Program-made: the position numbers and the translations under genes
From: a virus
IMG/VR virus record: IMGVR_UViG_3300044941_000536
Coordinates: 1-47,867 of that record
Strand: one strand, 5' to 3'
DNA: 47,867 nucleotides
The notes under the pieces: generated by a model
The model's input: only the letters and a program-made list of their open reading frames with translations
What the model was told of the DNA's origin: nothing
Databases searched by the model: none
Shown here: positions 22,620 through 29,198 of the stretch, in pieces
Layout: each line of letters begins with the position of its first letter
How positions within the stretch are numbered: the stretch's first letter is position 1

Positions 22620-22621
22620 CG

Positions 22622-23056
22622 TCAGTACCTCCCGAACCATGAGGAGTTGACGCCGCGGCCGTCGTCGACAGCGTCGCCCAAGCGAACGAGCTCGGGCAGA
22701 CCAGCGCCCTCGCTGTCTGACAGCGAGAGCCGGGCGCGGCCGAGGGAGAGGTCCCTCAAATAGCCGATCGCCTTGCTATACGCCCGGTCCTCCGCCTCGC
22801 CAAACATGTCGATGCGCCGGCTGCTCACGAGGTGGTAGCGAGCGAGGTCGCAGGCGAAACCGACGAGCACCGCGGGGACCGCATCGAGCGGCAGCGAGTA
22901 CTGCTCGCGAAGGTAGGTGTCCACCTCGCTGTTGGCGCGATCGCAGGCAGCCAGCAAGACAGCATTGGCAGAGACGTCGCTTCCCTCCTCGACATCGAGA
23001 AGGTTGAAGAGGTCGCGTCCGAACTGCTGCACCATTCTGGCAGGCGTCGCGTACAT
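22622..23056 (-). CDS. Mu gp36-like head-tail connector protein (DUF1320)
   Basis: 144 residues. MYATPARMVQQFGRDLFNLL at the start and LLAACDRANSEVDTYLREQYSLPL in the middle are the recurring features of DUF1320/gp36-like proteins, followed by the helix VLVGFACDLARYHLVSSR. Members sit at the head-tail joining interface. It is placed as in Mu, after capsid and before gp37. A short Ser/Gly-rich end follows. Confidence 0.82.
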   Translation of the reverse strand: MYATPARMVQQFGRDLFNLLDVEEGSDVSANAVLLAACDRANSEVDTYLREQYSLPLDAVPAVLVGFACDLARYHLVSSRRIDMFGEAEDRAYSKAIGYLRDLSLGRARLSLSDSEGAGLPELVRLGDAVDDGRGVNSSWFGRY

Positions 23057-23059
23057 CGG

Positions 23060-23470
23060 TCAGCCTTCCTTCTTCTTCAGCACACCGAGGCTGATCAGGC
23101 GCTCGGGCGTTTGCCCGAAGCGGATCAGCTCGCCGCGGGTGACGACGGGACGCCGCGCGCCGCCGAGCTGGCGCCAGAGCCAGGAGCCGGCGACGATCTC
23201 GAACTGCTCGTTGAGATCGTTGCGCCACTTGGTCATGCCCTCTTGGGGGGAGGGACGTCCGACCACAGCGGGCGGGGCGTCCGCGGGCTCGCTGTTGGCC
23301 CCGTCGTCCTCAGATGCGCTGTCGCCCGCCCCCGAATCGGGAGCGGGCTCCAGGCTTGCGACCGGCGCTGCCTGGGGCGCCGGCGCATCGTCGTCGAGCT
23401 CGTCCTCGAGGATCTCGGGCATGGGCTCGTTCGAGGAGAGCTCTGCGTTGTTCTTCTGCTTCCTGGCCAT
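23060..23470 (-). CDS. Mu gp35-like small head protein, acidic N-terminus
   Basis: 136 residues from the ATG at 23470 (AGAGGAGG upstream). Residues about 10-75 are disordered, acidic and Ala/Pro-rich; the C-terminal 55 form a compact unit ending RGELIRFGQTPERLISLGVLKKKEG. Short genes between the capsid and gp36 genes in Mu-like phages have this kind of lysine-rich end, so I place it there by position. Function unknown. Confidence 0.6.
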   Translation of the reverse strand: MARKQKNNAELSSNEPMPEILEDELDDDAPAPQAAPVASLEPAPDSGAGDSASEDDGANSEPADAPPAVVGRPSPQEGMTKWRNDLNEQFEIVAGSWLWRQLGGARRPVVTRGELIRFGQTPERLISLGVLKKKEG

Positions 23471-23484
23471 GATGGCCTCCTCTC

Positions 23485-24474
23485 TTAGAGGGCCTCGATC
23501 GCGCCCGTGATCCAGAGGCCGCTCGTGGGCCGAACGATCTTCAGGTCGTAGAACGCCTGGACCTGAATCATCTCGCCCTCGCGCTCCTCGTCGCGCCACT
23601 GCCGCACGCGCCAGCCATCGATCAGGCCGCCGCCCGCGGGAGCGTTGTTCCAGCGAATCTGCAGTCCGAAATTCGCCGTGGCGACCTGCGGCTGGCTGCG
23701 GTGAAAGAGCAGGAGGTTCCCGCCCCAGACATCCTCGAACACAGGCGGCTTGCCCTTCGGCGCGGTGTTGACCGTGTTGAGCTGGCAGTACTCGACCTTC
23801 TCGATGCCGATCATCTCGGCGAGTCGAGCCGCGACCCTGTCGAGGCCGGCGGTCGTCTCGGCGGGCGTCAGGGTGTATCGCGCGGCGAGCTGGTAGGCGG
23901 GGTGCTGCGCGATGATGCGCAGTAGCGAGCCGTCCATTGCCAACACGTTCGGCACGGCATTGCCCTGCGTCTTCACCGTGTTAACGAGCGAGCTCAGGTA
24001 GCCGATCGGGTCCGAGGTCGGGGACGCGTAGTTGTTGAAACCTTGGCCGGACGGAACCGCGGTCGTCAGCGTGTTGACCATCGTGGCCTGAAGGAGGCGG
24101 CGCAGGCGCAGGTCCTTGGCCAGCTTGAGGCGGTGCGCGAGCGCGGTGACGCCGGTGACGACCGGGAGGACTTCCGCCTCCGCCGAGGCGCGGACCTCGT
24201 CGGGCACGAACTTCTTCAAGCCGCGCTTGGTGCAGAAGTAGGTGAGGTCCTGGTCAACGTCGTCATCGACGAGTCGAGCGGTACCGCCGGTGCCGATTTC
24301 GTCCTGGTACTCGCGGCGGGCGTCCTCGTCCTTGTCGATGCCGAAGATGGGTCCCGACTGGGTGGTGGCGCCGACCGCGGGCAGAATCTTGTCCGCGAGA
24401 TAGTCGTTCTGCCCGGAGGCGACCGCGACGCCGGTGAGGTGCTTGGAAACGTAGACGTTCTTAAGGGTGGCCAT
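23485..24474 (-). CDS. Major capsid protein
   Basis: 329 residues, AGGAG 8 nt before the ATG. Size, position after DUF2190 and sequence (KILPAVGATTQSGPIFGIDK near 30; VDQDLTYFCTKRGLKKFVPDE; NVLAMDGSLLRIIAQHPAY; NFGLQIRWNNAPAGGG) fit HK97-fold capsid subunits of the type found with Mu-like portals. No long N-terminal delta domain is fused, in agreement with a separate scaffold upstream. Confidence 0.82.
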   Translation of the reverse strand: MATLKNVYVSKHLTGVAVASGQNDYLADKILPAVGATTQSGPIFGIDKDEDARREYQDEIGTGGTARLVDDDVDQDLTYFCTKRGLKKFVPDEVRASAEAEVLPVVTGVTALAHRLKLAKDLRLRRLLQATMVNTLTTAVPSGQGFNNYASPTSDPIGYLSSLVNTVKTQGNAVPNVLAMDGSLLRIIAQHPAYQLAARYTLTPAETTAGLDRVAARLAEMIGIEKVEYCQLNTVNTAPKGKPPVFEDVWGGNLLLFHRSQPQVATANFGLQIRWNNAPAGGGLIDGWRVRQWRDEEREGEMIQVQAFYDLKIVRPTSGLWITGAIEAL

Positions 24475-24610
24475 GGCTGGGGCTCCTGGTGGGTAGGCTG
24501 GTTACTCAGCGGTGCGCGCTGAAGGTCGAGAAGCTGCGGGGCGCAGCAGCAGGAGAAAGACGCGGCCAGTGCCAGGCGTGGCGGGGGAAGAGCTTCACGG
24601 GTGGCCTCGG
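24475..24610 (-). other. 136-bp gap between DUF2190 and capsid genes
   Basis: Apart from the capsid ribosome site (AGGAG) I see no hairpin with a T-run and no convincing promoter. It may simply be leader sequence for the highly expressed capsid gene. Confidence 0.5.
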
Positions 24611-25012
24611 TTACACGATGGTGAGGTAGCCGATCTCGACATCGACGTCGATCTCGACACCATCCTGGTTTGCCGGGCTGGCCGCGATGGCGCCGTACTT
24701 GTCGCCGTTCGCGGTGGCCTTCACGCCGACGCCGTTGGCGCCGGCCTTGATGCGGTCGCCCGCCGCGATGTTGACGGACTGGGCGTTGACGACCAGGCGG
24801 CCGCGGCTCCCGGTGCGGAAGACGACGACGGGCTCGCCCGCGGCGGCGCCCTCGGCGGCGATGCCGTCAATGCGGTCGCCGGCGCCGCACGCGGCGTAGA
24901 CGCGGCCTTCCGCCGTCGTGCTGACATGCTTCACGAAGCGGCCGGCGGAGATGGCGCCCGAGGCGACGCCGGTCGCGTTCGGGCCGTCAAAGTGGGAAAC
25001 GGTGATGCTCAT
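24611..25012 (-). CDS. DUF2190 protein, probable capsid decoration protein
   Basis: 133 residues, GGAGG 8 nt before the ATG. Small, Ala/Gly/Val-rich and beta-rich, with the alternating pattern of DUF2190: TGVASGAISAGRFVKHV..., GDRIDGIAAEGAAAGEPVVV, GRLVVNAQSVNIAAGDRIKAG. Members are found beside capsid genes and are thought to decorate or cement the shell. Position between protease/scaffold and capsid agrees. Confidence 0.8.
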   Translation of the reverse strand: MSITVSHFDGPNATGVASGAISAGRFVKHVSTTAEGRVYAACGAGDRIDGIAAEGAAAGEPVVVFRTGSRGRLVVNAQSVNIAAGDRIKAGANGVGVKATANGDKYGAIAASPANQDGVEIDVDVEIGYLTIV

Positions 25013-25042
25013 GGATAGGGCCTCCGGTTAGGCGTTCTTGGG

Positions 25043-25537
25043 TTAGGCCTTGGCGGCCTGGGCTGCGGCCTCGGCGTAGTTCATGCCGGGGTTCGCCTTC
25101 ATGATCTCCTGCGTCTTCTTCTCCTGCTCGGCCTCGGCGAAGCGCAGAGGATCCGTCTCGCGGGGCTTGCGCTCGATGTTCTTCGGCGAGTTCGCGAGCT
25201 CGCCGAACTCGACGACCTTGGGGCGCGCCTTCAGGCCGCGCAGGAAGGCATCGCGCGGCGAGCACTGCTCCTCGCCGAAGCGGATCGTCTTGTCGCCCGA
25301 CGTCGGCAGCGCGTCGTAGATAGCCTTCGCGTTCTCCCGTTCGGCGGGGGAGACGCGGCCTTCGGCGAGCGCGTCCTCGAAGGCTTCGGAGAAGCGAATG
25401 CTCTCCTCGCGCTCGAACGCCTGGCGCTTGAGCAGGGCGATCTCGGCCTCCTGCTCGGCCATGCGCTTGAGCAGGGCGGCGTGGTCAGGGGCCGGCGTGG
25501 GCTCCAGGCTGGGCGGGTTCTGGGCGGGTGCGGACAT
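25043..25537 (-). CDS. Nested scaffold protein (Mu gpZ-like, internal start)
   Basis: An in-frame ATG at 25537 (protein start MSAPAQNPPSL) has its own AGGAG 8 nt upstream (25546-25550) and would yield the 164-residue scaffold alone. Mu (I/Z) and lambda (C/Nu3) make their scaffold in just this way, so I infer two products from this gene. The protein is Pro-rich at the start, then coiled coil, ending with a short helix (NYAEAAAQAAKA) that could contact the capsid. Confidence 0.68.
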   Translation of the reverse strand: MSAPAQNPPSLEPTPAPDHAALLKRMAEQEAEIALLKRQAFEREESIRFSEAFEDALAEGRVSPAERENAKAIYDALPTSGDKTIRFGEEQCSPRDAFLRGLKARPKVVEFGELANSPKNIERKPRETDPLRFAEAEQEKKTQEIMKANPGMNYAEAAAQAAKA

Positions 25538-26341
25538 GGCTTCTTCTCCTGTTTTGGTGCGGCTGGCCTCGGCCATGCCGTAGATCTTGTAATCGCCGTC
25601 GTACTTGTCCGGGCTCCACCGCAGGCCGTGGCTGTGCGGGATCATGCCGCCGGGCTGGATGACGCCCCCGAGGACGACGTGCTGATGGTTGGCCATGGGG
25701 CTCGCGTCGTAGCAGCGCGGCGGGCCTGTGAAGCCGTTGCCCTCGGCGTCGAGGTGGCAGTCGTGCCAGTGGTCGAGAATCGTGTCGGAGCTGCGGCTGT
25801 GAACGATGAGCCCGTGGCTCGAGGGATCCGGGTCGACGAGCTCGGCGAAGGTCTTCGCCTCGGGCGTATAGACATCTATTTCGATAGTCGTCGTCTTTGC
25901 GCCCTCGGCCGGCTCGGAGAACTGCACGTCGCGCAGGCCCTTCACGTGCGGCACCTGCGCGCCGAGGAAGGACACCGCGCGGATCACCGGGTGGCCGCCG
26001 TCCTCGAGCTCGTAGAACTCGATGCTGCGCTTCTTGTAGCGGCCGCGCTCGATGGCACGCGCCATCGACTCGGGGACGCCGGAGAAGTCGCCCTTCAGGA
26101 CATCGCCCTCGCGCCACACGCGCTTCAGCCACCCGTAGGCCGGGCCGTGCTTCGCGTGGTCGAGGGTGACCGGCGCCTCGTGTGCCGTCGGCCGGTAGTT
26201 CGCCGCCATCGCGTCGAGGTAGGCCTCGGAGAAGAAACCACGCTGGCCGTAGTCGCCGGCGCGGAAGAGCTCAACGCCCGCGAGGTCGCGGGTCGGCTCG
26301 TCGAGTCCTGCTTCGATGGTGCGCGTCGCGGGTACCGTCAT
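25043..26341 (-). CDS. Prohead protease fused to scaffold (Mu gpI-like)
   Basis: 432 residues from the ATG at 26341. The N-terminal half (about 20-190, LFRAGDYGQRGFFSEAYLDAMAANY, APVTLDHAKHGPAYGWLKRV, RGRYKKRSIEFYEL) has the features of Mu-type head maturation proteases. A His-rich insert of about 90 residues follows (about 185-255; HWHDCH, NHQH, HSHG), unusual for the family. The last 165 residues are a coiled scaffold (LLKRMAEQEAEIALLKRQAF). The protease trims the scaffold and capsid during maturation. Confidence 0.8.
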   Translation of the reverse strand: MTVPATRTIEAGLDEPTRDLAGVELFRAGDYGQRGFFSEAYLDAMAANYRPTAHEAPVTLDHAKHGPAYGWLKRVWREGDVLKGDFSGVPESMARAIERGRYKKRSIEFYELEDGGHPVIRAVSFLGAQVPHVKGLRDVQFSEPAEGAKTTTIEIDVYTPEAKTFAELVDPDPSSHGLIVHSRSSDTILDHWHDCHLDAEGNGFTGPPRCYDASPMANHQHVVLGGVIQPGGMIPHSHGLRWSPDKYDGDYKIYGMAEASRTKTGEEAMSAPAQNPPSLEPTPAPDHAALLKRMAEQEAEIALLKRQAFEREESIRFSEAFEDALAEGRVSPAERENAKAIYDALPTSGDKTIRFGEEQCSPRDAFLRGLKARPKVVEFGELANSPKNIERKPRETDPLRFAEAEQEKKTQEIMKANPGMNYAEAAAQAAKA

Positions 26342-26472
26342 TGCCTCGCTCCTGGCGCTCGTGCGCCTGCCGCAACTTCGCGTGAACGCGAGGCCGGTTT
26401 GCTTACTAAAAAAAGCGCGTGGCTTTTTTGCCGGCGGCGCCGGGGCGCGCCCCAGCGGAGGCTCCGCCCAAA
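26342..26472. promoter_or_regulatory. Divergent control region with hairpins, head operon / accessory island
   Basis: The gap separates the leftward protease gene from the rightward island. It holds AAAAAAGC-GCGTG-GCTTTTTT (26409-26429, 8-bp stem, T6 in both directions), the palindrome GGGGCGCGCCCC (26442-26453) and GCGGAG-G-CTCCGC just after it. The AT-flanked hairpin can act as a two-way terminator, keeping island and head operon apart. Confidence 0.5.
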
Positions 26473-26540
26473 AAAACGCAAGCGCATTGCGTTTTGCTGT
26501 TGCGCCCGGGCCGGGTCTGTACGACCTTCCAACCAGACAA
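26473..26540 (+). promoter_or_regulatory. Terminator-promoter cassette, copy 1
   Basis: AAAACGCAA-GCGCA-TTGCGTTTT (26473-26495) is a perfect 9-bp hairpin flanked by A and T runs, followed after 3 nt by GTTGCGCC (26499-26506). TTGCGC may be a -35 element; 17 bp on lies GACCTT (26523-26528), and 5 bp later CAGA. Copies 2 and 3 keep the same distances. AAGGAGG and the next ATG follow. Confidence 0.6.
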
Positions 26541-26555
26541 GGCAAGGAGGCCAAG

Positions 26556-26714
26556 ATGACCAGCAAGACGCACAAAGGCACCGCCTACTACCGCACGGGC
26601 AAGGTCGGCACGAACCTCCGCACGGGCAACCTGGTGATCGAGATGGAAGCGGCGAACGCGGCGCGCATCTGGGTCGACGCGAAGACGGGCAAGGTGGTCG
26701 AGGAGAACGCCTGA
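26556..26714 (+). CDS. Small accessory-island protein, unknown
   Basis: 52 residues with AAGGAGG 6 nt before the ATG. Likely beta-rich (TAYYRTGKVGTNLRTGNLVIE, AARIWVDAKTGKVVEENA). It is bracketed by cassette copies 1 and 2 and followed by a 12-bp GC hairpin (26723-26752), so it is its own transcription unit, as in phage morons. Small proteins in such units often alter host takeover or superinfection; nothing specific is visible. Confidence 0.55.
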   Translation: MTSKTHKGTAYYRTGKVGTNLRTGNLVIEMEAANAARIWVDAKTGKVVEENA

Positions 26715-26722
26715 GAGGAACC

Positions 26723-26827
26723 GCCGGCGGCCTGGGCGACCAGGCCGCCGGCAAAAAACGCAAGTCAAATGCGTTTTTTTGGTTGCGCCGCCCCCAGAGC
26801 CGCAACACAGTGGACACAGATCGGCGG
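26723..26827 (+). promoter_or_regulatory. Terminator-promoter cassette, copy 2
   Basis: A 12-bp GC stem (26723-26734/26741-26752) is followed directly by AAAAAACGCA-AGTCAAA-TGCGTTTTTT (26753-26779, 10-bp stem), then GTTGCGCC (26782-26789). CACAGT lies 17 bp after TTGCGC, and 5 bp later CAGATCGGCGGGAACGCC begins (26817). The element matches copy 3 over its whole length with the same spacing. Confidence 0.62.
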
Positions 26828-26889
26828 GAACGCCGGCACCTAAACCGCCGCCTACGCGGCCACCCCCACCCCCTCAAGGAGAGATCAGA

Positions 26890-27087
26890 ATGAAGCCCCT
26901 CCCCAACGGAACCTTCAACGAGTGGAAGTGCGCCGACGGGCACGCTTTTGTGCCGAACACCGAGGCAGGCCGCGAGTGGATCAAGGAAGCCGACCGGATC
27001 TGGACCCTGCCCGACAACGCCGAGAGCGCGGAACTCTGGGACGACCATTCGCTTGAGCTCGAAAAGATCGGCGGCCTATGGCTTTGA
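26890..27087 (+). CDS. Small protein, paralogue of the next gene's C-terminal half
   Basis: 65 residues; AAGGAG precedes the ATG. The sequence (FVPNTEAGREWIKEADRI near 20-37, then ELWDDHSLELEKIGGLWL at the end) matches the C-terminal half of the product at 27161-27598 almost residue for residue in these blocks. The shared pattern V-P-x-T-E-x-G-R-x-W-I-x-E-A-x-R-I ... LWxDHxxELExIGGxWL seems to define a small domain I do not recognise. A GC hairpin (27096-27125) lies just after the stop. Confidence 0.6.
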   Translation: MKPLPNGTFNEWKCADGHAFVPNTEAGREWIKEADRIWTLPDNAESAELWDDHSLELEKIGGLWL

Positions 27088-27095
27088 GATCCCCG

Positions 27096-27125
27096 CCCGG
27101 CCGGCGCCCGCGGGAGCCGGCCGGG
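27096..27125 (+). terminator. GC-rich hairpin after the 65-residue gene
   Basis: CCCGGCCGGC (27096-27105) pairs with GCCGGCCGGG (27116-27125), with CCCGCGGG in the loop. A related hairpin lies after the paralogous gene (27610-27636), so the gap was duplicated with the gene. There is no T-run: attenuator, mRNA stabiliser or weak terminator. Confidence 0.45.
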
Positions 27126-27160
27126 CCACCACCAACAGCCCACACCTAGGAGACCCTCAA

Positions 27161-27598
27161 ATGTCTTTGATCCTGCTCGACCCCCACACCCACGCCGGCG
27201 AAGTGCTCGAATCCGAGGCGCTGGTTCGCATGGCCGCCCCGGGCGACCGCCACTCTCGCGACCTCTGGCGGATCTCGCGCGACTTCGGCAGCACATGGCG
27301 CCGCCTCCCGAAAAAGGCCGCCGCCATCTTGCTCCACGACATTCGCGGCAGGCAGGTCAACGGGCGCCTCGCCTTCGACGCGACGATCCTTGCCGCCGTC
27401 CCCGAGGGCTTTGTCACGTGGGACGACAACTGCGACGCCACCGCGCTCGTTCCCGACACCGAAGAGGGCCGCGCGTGGATTTCGGAGGCCGAACGCATAC
27501 TCGCCGCGCGCGTGCCCGAGGAGGAGGAGGAGGAGGCCGCCGACCTTTGGGCCGACCACTGCGGCGAGCTCGAGCGCATTGGCGGCCGCTGGCTTTGA
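27161..27598 (+). CDS. Two-part accessory-island protein sharing the paralogous domain
   Basis: 145 residues. Residues about 1-80 (LLDPHTHAGEVLESEALVRM..., DLWRISRDFGSTWRRLPKKAAAILLHDIRG) are unlike any other product in the window. Residues about 85-145 match the preceding 65-residue protein (VPDTEEGRAWISEAERI, DLWADHCGELERIGGRWL). A run of Glu from GAG repeats (VPEEEEEEAADL) interrupts the shared domain. Function unknown; the N-terminal addition suggests a fusion or loss between paralogues. Confidence 0.6.
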   Translation: MSLILLDPHTHAGEVLESEALVRMAAPGDRHSRDLWRISRDFGSTWRRLPKKAAAILLHDIRGRQVNGRLAFDATILAAVPEGFVTWDDNCDATALVPDTEEGRAWISEAERILAARVPEEEEEEAADLWADHCGELERIGGRWL

Positions 27599-27609
27599 TT
27601 GCACTGCCG

Positions 27610-27636
27610 GGCCGGCGTCCCCCGCGGGTGCCGGCC
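27610..27636 (+). terminator. GC-rich hairpin after the two-part gene
   Basis: GGCCGGC (27610-27616) pairs with GCCGGCC (27630-27636), and the loop again holds CCCGCGGG. It is the partner of the hairpin at 27096-27125. No T-run. Confidence 0.42.
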
Positions 27637-27661
27637 GACCACACCCCTCTGAGGAAACCAC

Positions 27662-27922
27662 ATGAACGACTGGCAGTTCCACACCGGAGCCGAAACTGTA
27701 GCCGACTTCTTCGCGCTCTGTCCGCCCGACGAGCTCGCGATCGACGCGCTCGCGGAATGCGCGGAGTACGCCGTTGAAGACGCAGGGAAAGCCGCTGCCG
27801 AGACCCCTCTCGGCGTGGACGACATCCTCGACGATCTGGTCATGCACCTCGCCGACATCTCAGGCTGGGAGCGCATGACCTGCGGCCAAGTCGCCGCTGC
27901 GGCAAAGGCTCTCGGTATCTGA
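27662..27922 (+). CDS. Small acidic helical protein, unknown
   Basis: 86 residues; GAGGAAA lies upstream of the ATG. Acidic and helical (ETVADFFALCPPDELAIDALAECAEYAVEDAG, then GVDDILDDLVMHLADISGW, then QVAAAAKALGI). Its end overlaps a possible start of the next gene. Acidic proteins of this size in phage islands include anti-restriction and anti-CRISPR factors and DNA mimics; no such identity can be shown here. Confidence 0.55.
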   Translation: MNDWQFHTGAETVADFFALCPPDELAIDALAECAEYAVEDAGKAAAETPLGVDDILDDLVMHLADISGWERMTCGQVAAAAKALGI

Positions 27923-27936
27923 TGAAAGGACCCCCC

Positions 27937-28338
27937 ATGACCCAGCGAGCAGCAGAGTGGATGACCAGGGCGCAGGTCGCCGCGATGGCCGGCACAGCCA
28001 ACAGCACCGTGTCGCGCGCGATCGCCAGAGGCGTGTTGCCGGCGAAGGAGTTCCTGCCAGGCGTCATCGCAGTTCGCCGCGAGGATGCCGAGCGCTGGGC
28101 CAATGGGGGCAGAGCCCCTAAGGGGCGGCCGCGGAAGTCGCGCGGCGCTGTGGCGGCGGGCGCTCCGCCCCTGCTGACGCGGGCAGAGGTTGCCGAGCTG
28201 GCCGGCGTCGCTCGCTCCACAGTGAGTCGGGCGATTCGGCGCGGGGACCTGCCGGCGAAGACATCGGAGGGCGGCGGCGTGCTCGTTCGCCGCGAGGACG
28301 CCGAGCGCTGGGCCAATGGGGCGGAAAAGCGCAATTGA
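27937..28338 (+). CDS. Tandem helix-turn-helix DNA-binding protein
   Basis: 133 residues from the ATG at 27937 (AAAGGA upstream). Two near-identical 49-residue modules (9-57 and 80-128), each with a MerR/excisionase-like HTH (TRAEVAELAGVARSTVSRAI, then a wing and RREDAERWANG), joined by a basic linker (GRPRKSRG). It could bind two operator half-sites as a monomer. The modules share a 37-nt near-identical DNA stretch (one difference), so the duplication is recent. It probably regulates the island or acts as an excisionase. Its stop lies inside the hairpin of cassette copy 3. Confidence 0.72.
   Translation: MTQRAAEWMTRAQVAAMAGTANSTVSRAIARGVLPAKEFLPGVIAVRREDAERWANGGRAPKGRPRKSRGAVAAGAPPLLTRAEVAELAGVARSTVSRAIRRGDLPAKTSEGGGVLVRREDAERWANGAEKRN
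28072..28321 (+). repeat. 37-nt direct repeat within the tandem HTH gene
   Basis: The stretch at 28072-28108 recurs at 28285-28321 with one T/C change; it encodes VRREDAERWANG at the end of each module. Identity beyond what the protein needs points to a recent internal duplication or gene conversion. Confidence 0.75.
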
Positions 28339-28397
28339 AGTGCTCTTTTTTGTTGCGCCGCCGCCGGCTGATCGCGACGCTCAGTCCAGATCGGCGG
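28325..28397 (+). promoter_or_regulatory. Terminator-promoter cassette, copy 3
   Basis: AAAAGCGCA-ATTGAAG-TGCTCTTTT (28325-28349, 9-bp stem with one mismatch) includes the stop of the HTH gene. GTTGCGCC follows (28352-28359), then GACGCT 17 bp after TTGCGC, and 5 bp later CAGATCGGCGGCAACGCC (from 28387). Same element and spacing as copies 1 and 2; it would drive the genes from 28433. Confidence 0.6.
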
Positions 28398-28432
28398 CAA
28401 CGCCGCCGGACAAATCCACCGAGGGTCCTCCC

Positions 28433-28828
28433 ATGAAAACCAAAGACATCATCCCCGAAATCGCCCGCCTCGCGCGCGAGATGGGCTTTTTGGTGCTGGC
28501 CACAGAATCGAACACAACCGAGAGCGCCTACGTTTCGATCGGCGCTCGCAGCGCGAACGGCGGCTTTGCCATCATGTTAAAGGTCCGCGTTTCGTCCCAC
28601 GCCAAGCCCGGCTTTCGGTCAGGCTGGCATTACCGCGGGAAGGCAGCGCAGAAGGCGGGGGACATCCCTCAATACCATGCAAAGCTTGGGGCTGCAAGCG
28701 CGCGCAAAGCCGTCTCCGAGGTCGCCGCCTTTCTGCCGACGCTTGATCCGCGCCCGTTTTACGGGTGCACCAGCATTGACGAAAGCAAGATTGACCCGAA
28801 ATACCGGATGGCCGCTCTACCCTCTTGA
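28433..28828 (+). CDS. Accessory-island protein, unknown
   Basis: 131 residues with GAGGG upstream of the ATG. Alpha-beta pattern: a helix (IIPEIARLAREMGFLVLATESN), strands (AYVSIGARSANGGFAIMLKVRVSS), a basic segment, a helix, and an end rich in Pro/Tyr (DPRPFYGCTSIDESKIDPKYR). No catalytic motif is obvious. It is the first gene after cassette copy 3. Its start is somewhat AT-richer than its neighbours. Unknown function. Confidence 0.55.
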   Translation: MKTKDIIPEIARLAREMGFLVLATESNTTESAYVSIGARSANGGFAIMLKVRVSSHAKPGFRSGWHYRGKAAQKAGDIPQYHAKLGAASARKAVSEVAAFLPTLDPRPFYGCTSIDESKIDPKYRMAALPS

Positions 28829-28886
28829 TCGTCCTTGCCGCAGGCCACCCATCGCCCTATCCGGGAGCTGATACTAGGAGGCCGCC

Positions 28887-29198
28887 ATGGCAAGCGACGA
28901 GCCCAAGATCGACAAGTGGATCATCGGAGCCGGATCCGGGCGCAACCCGGTCGAGTACATCATCCACACCCGCTCCCCGCGCTTCATCGGCCAGCTTGCC
29001 GACTTCGACCACGACGTCTACCAGGCATGCTGTCCTGGCATGCCTGTCTTCTTCGGCGTTGAGATGCTCTGGCCGATTGTTTGGCTGGATCCCGAACCGG
29101 ACCACCAGACCAAGATAGACCTCCTCGAGGCGGGGTTCGCCGCCTACAGCCTTTTCTCGGAGATGGCCGAGCTCGACAACGAGGCGGACGAAGACTGA
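28887..29198 (+). CDS. Accessory-island protein, unknown
   Basis: 103 residues; TAGGAGG is 6 nt before the ATG. Contains YIIHTRSPRFIGQLADFDHDVYQACCPGMPVFFGVEMLWPIVWLDPEPD and an acidic C-terminus. Two adjacent Cys and several aromatics are notable. The stop overlaps the next start (TGATG), so it is translationally coupled to the SLOG-type gene and may work with it. Family not recognised. Confidence 0.58.
   Translation: MASDEPKIDKWIIGAGSGRNPVEYIIHTRSPRFIGQLADFDHDVYQACCPGMPVFFGVEMLWPIVWLDPEPDHQTKIDLLEAGFAAYSLFSEMAELDNEADED

Larger units (their letters stand above)
9006..25873. repeat. Main cluster of the dispersed octamer GTCTATAC / GTATAGAC
   Basis: Fifteen of 18 exact copies in the window lie here. 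Plus strand GTCTATAC: 9006, 10781, 13869, 22105, 22118. Plus strand GTATAGAC: 10483, 12074, 14437, 15444, 16728, 17509, 19700, 19900, 20377, 25866. The other three are at 1012 (GTCTATAC), 3587 and 47734 (GTATAGAC). Extended consensus YGTCTATACR, kept in 17 of 18 copies on each side. Copies inside genes are read in all three frames. Confidence 0.8.

Noticed and set aside
9006-25873. Reading GTATAGAC as a set of -10 promoter elements
   Set aside because: Most copies would then drive antisense transcription inside structural genes, with no consistent -35 at 16-18 bp. This may still apply to the two leader sites.
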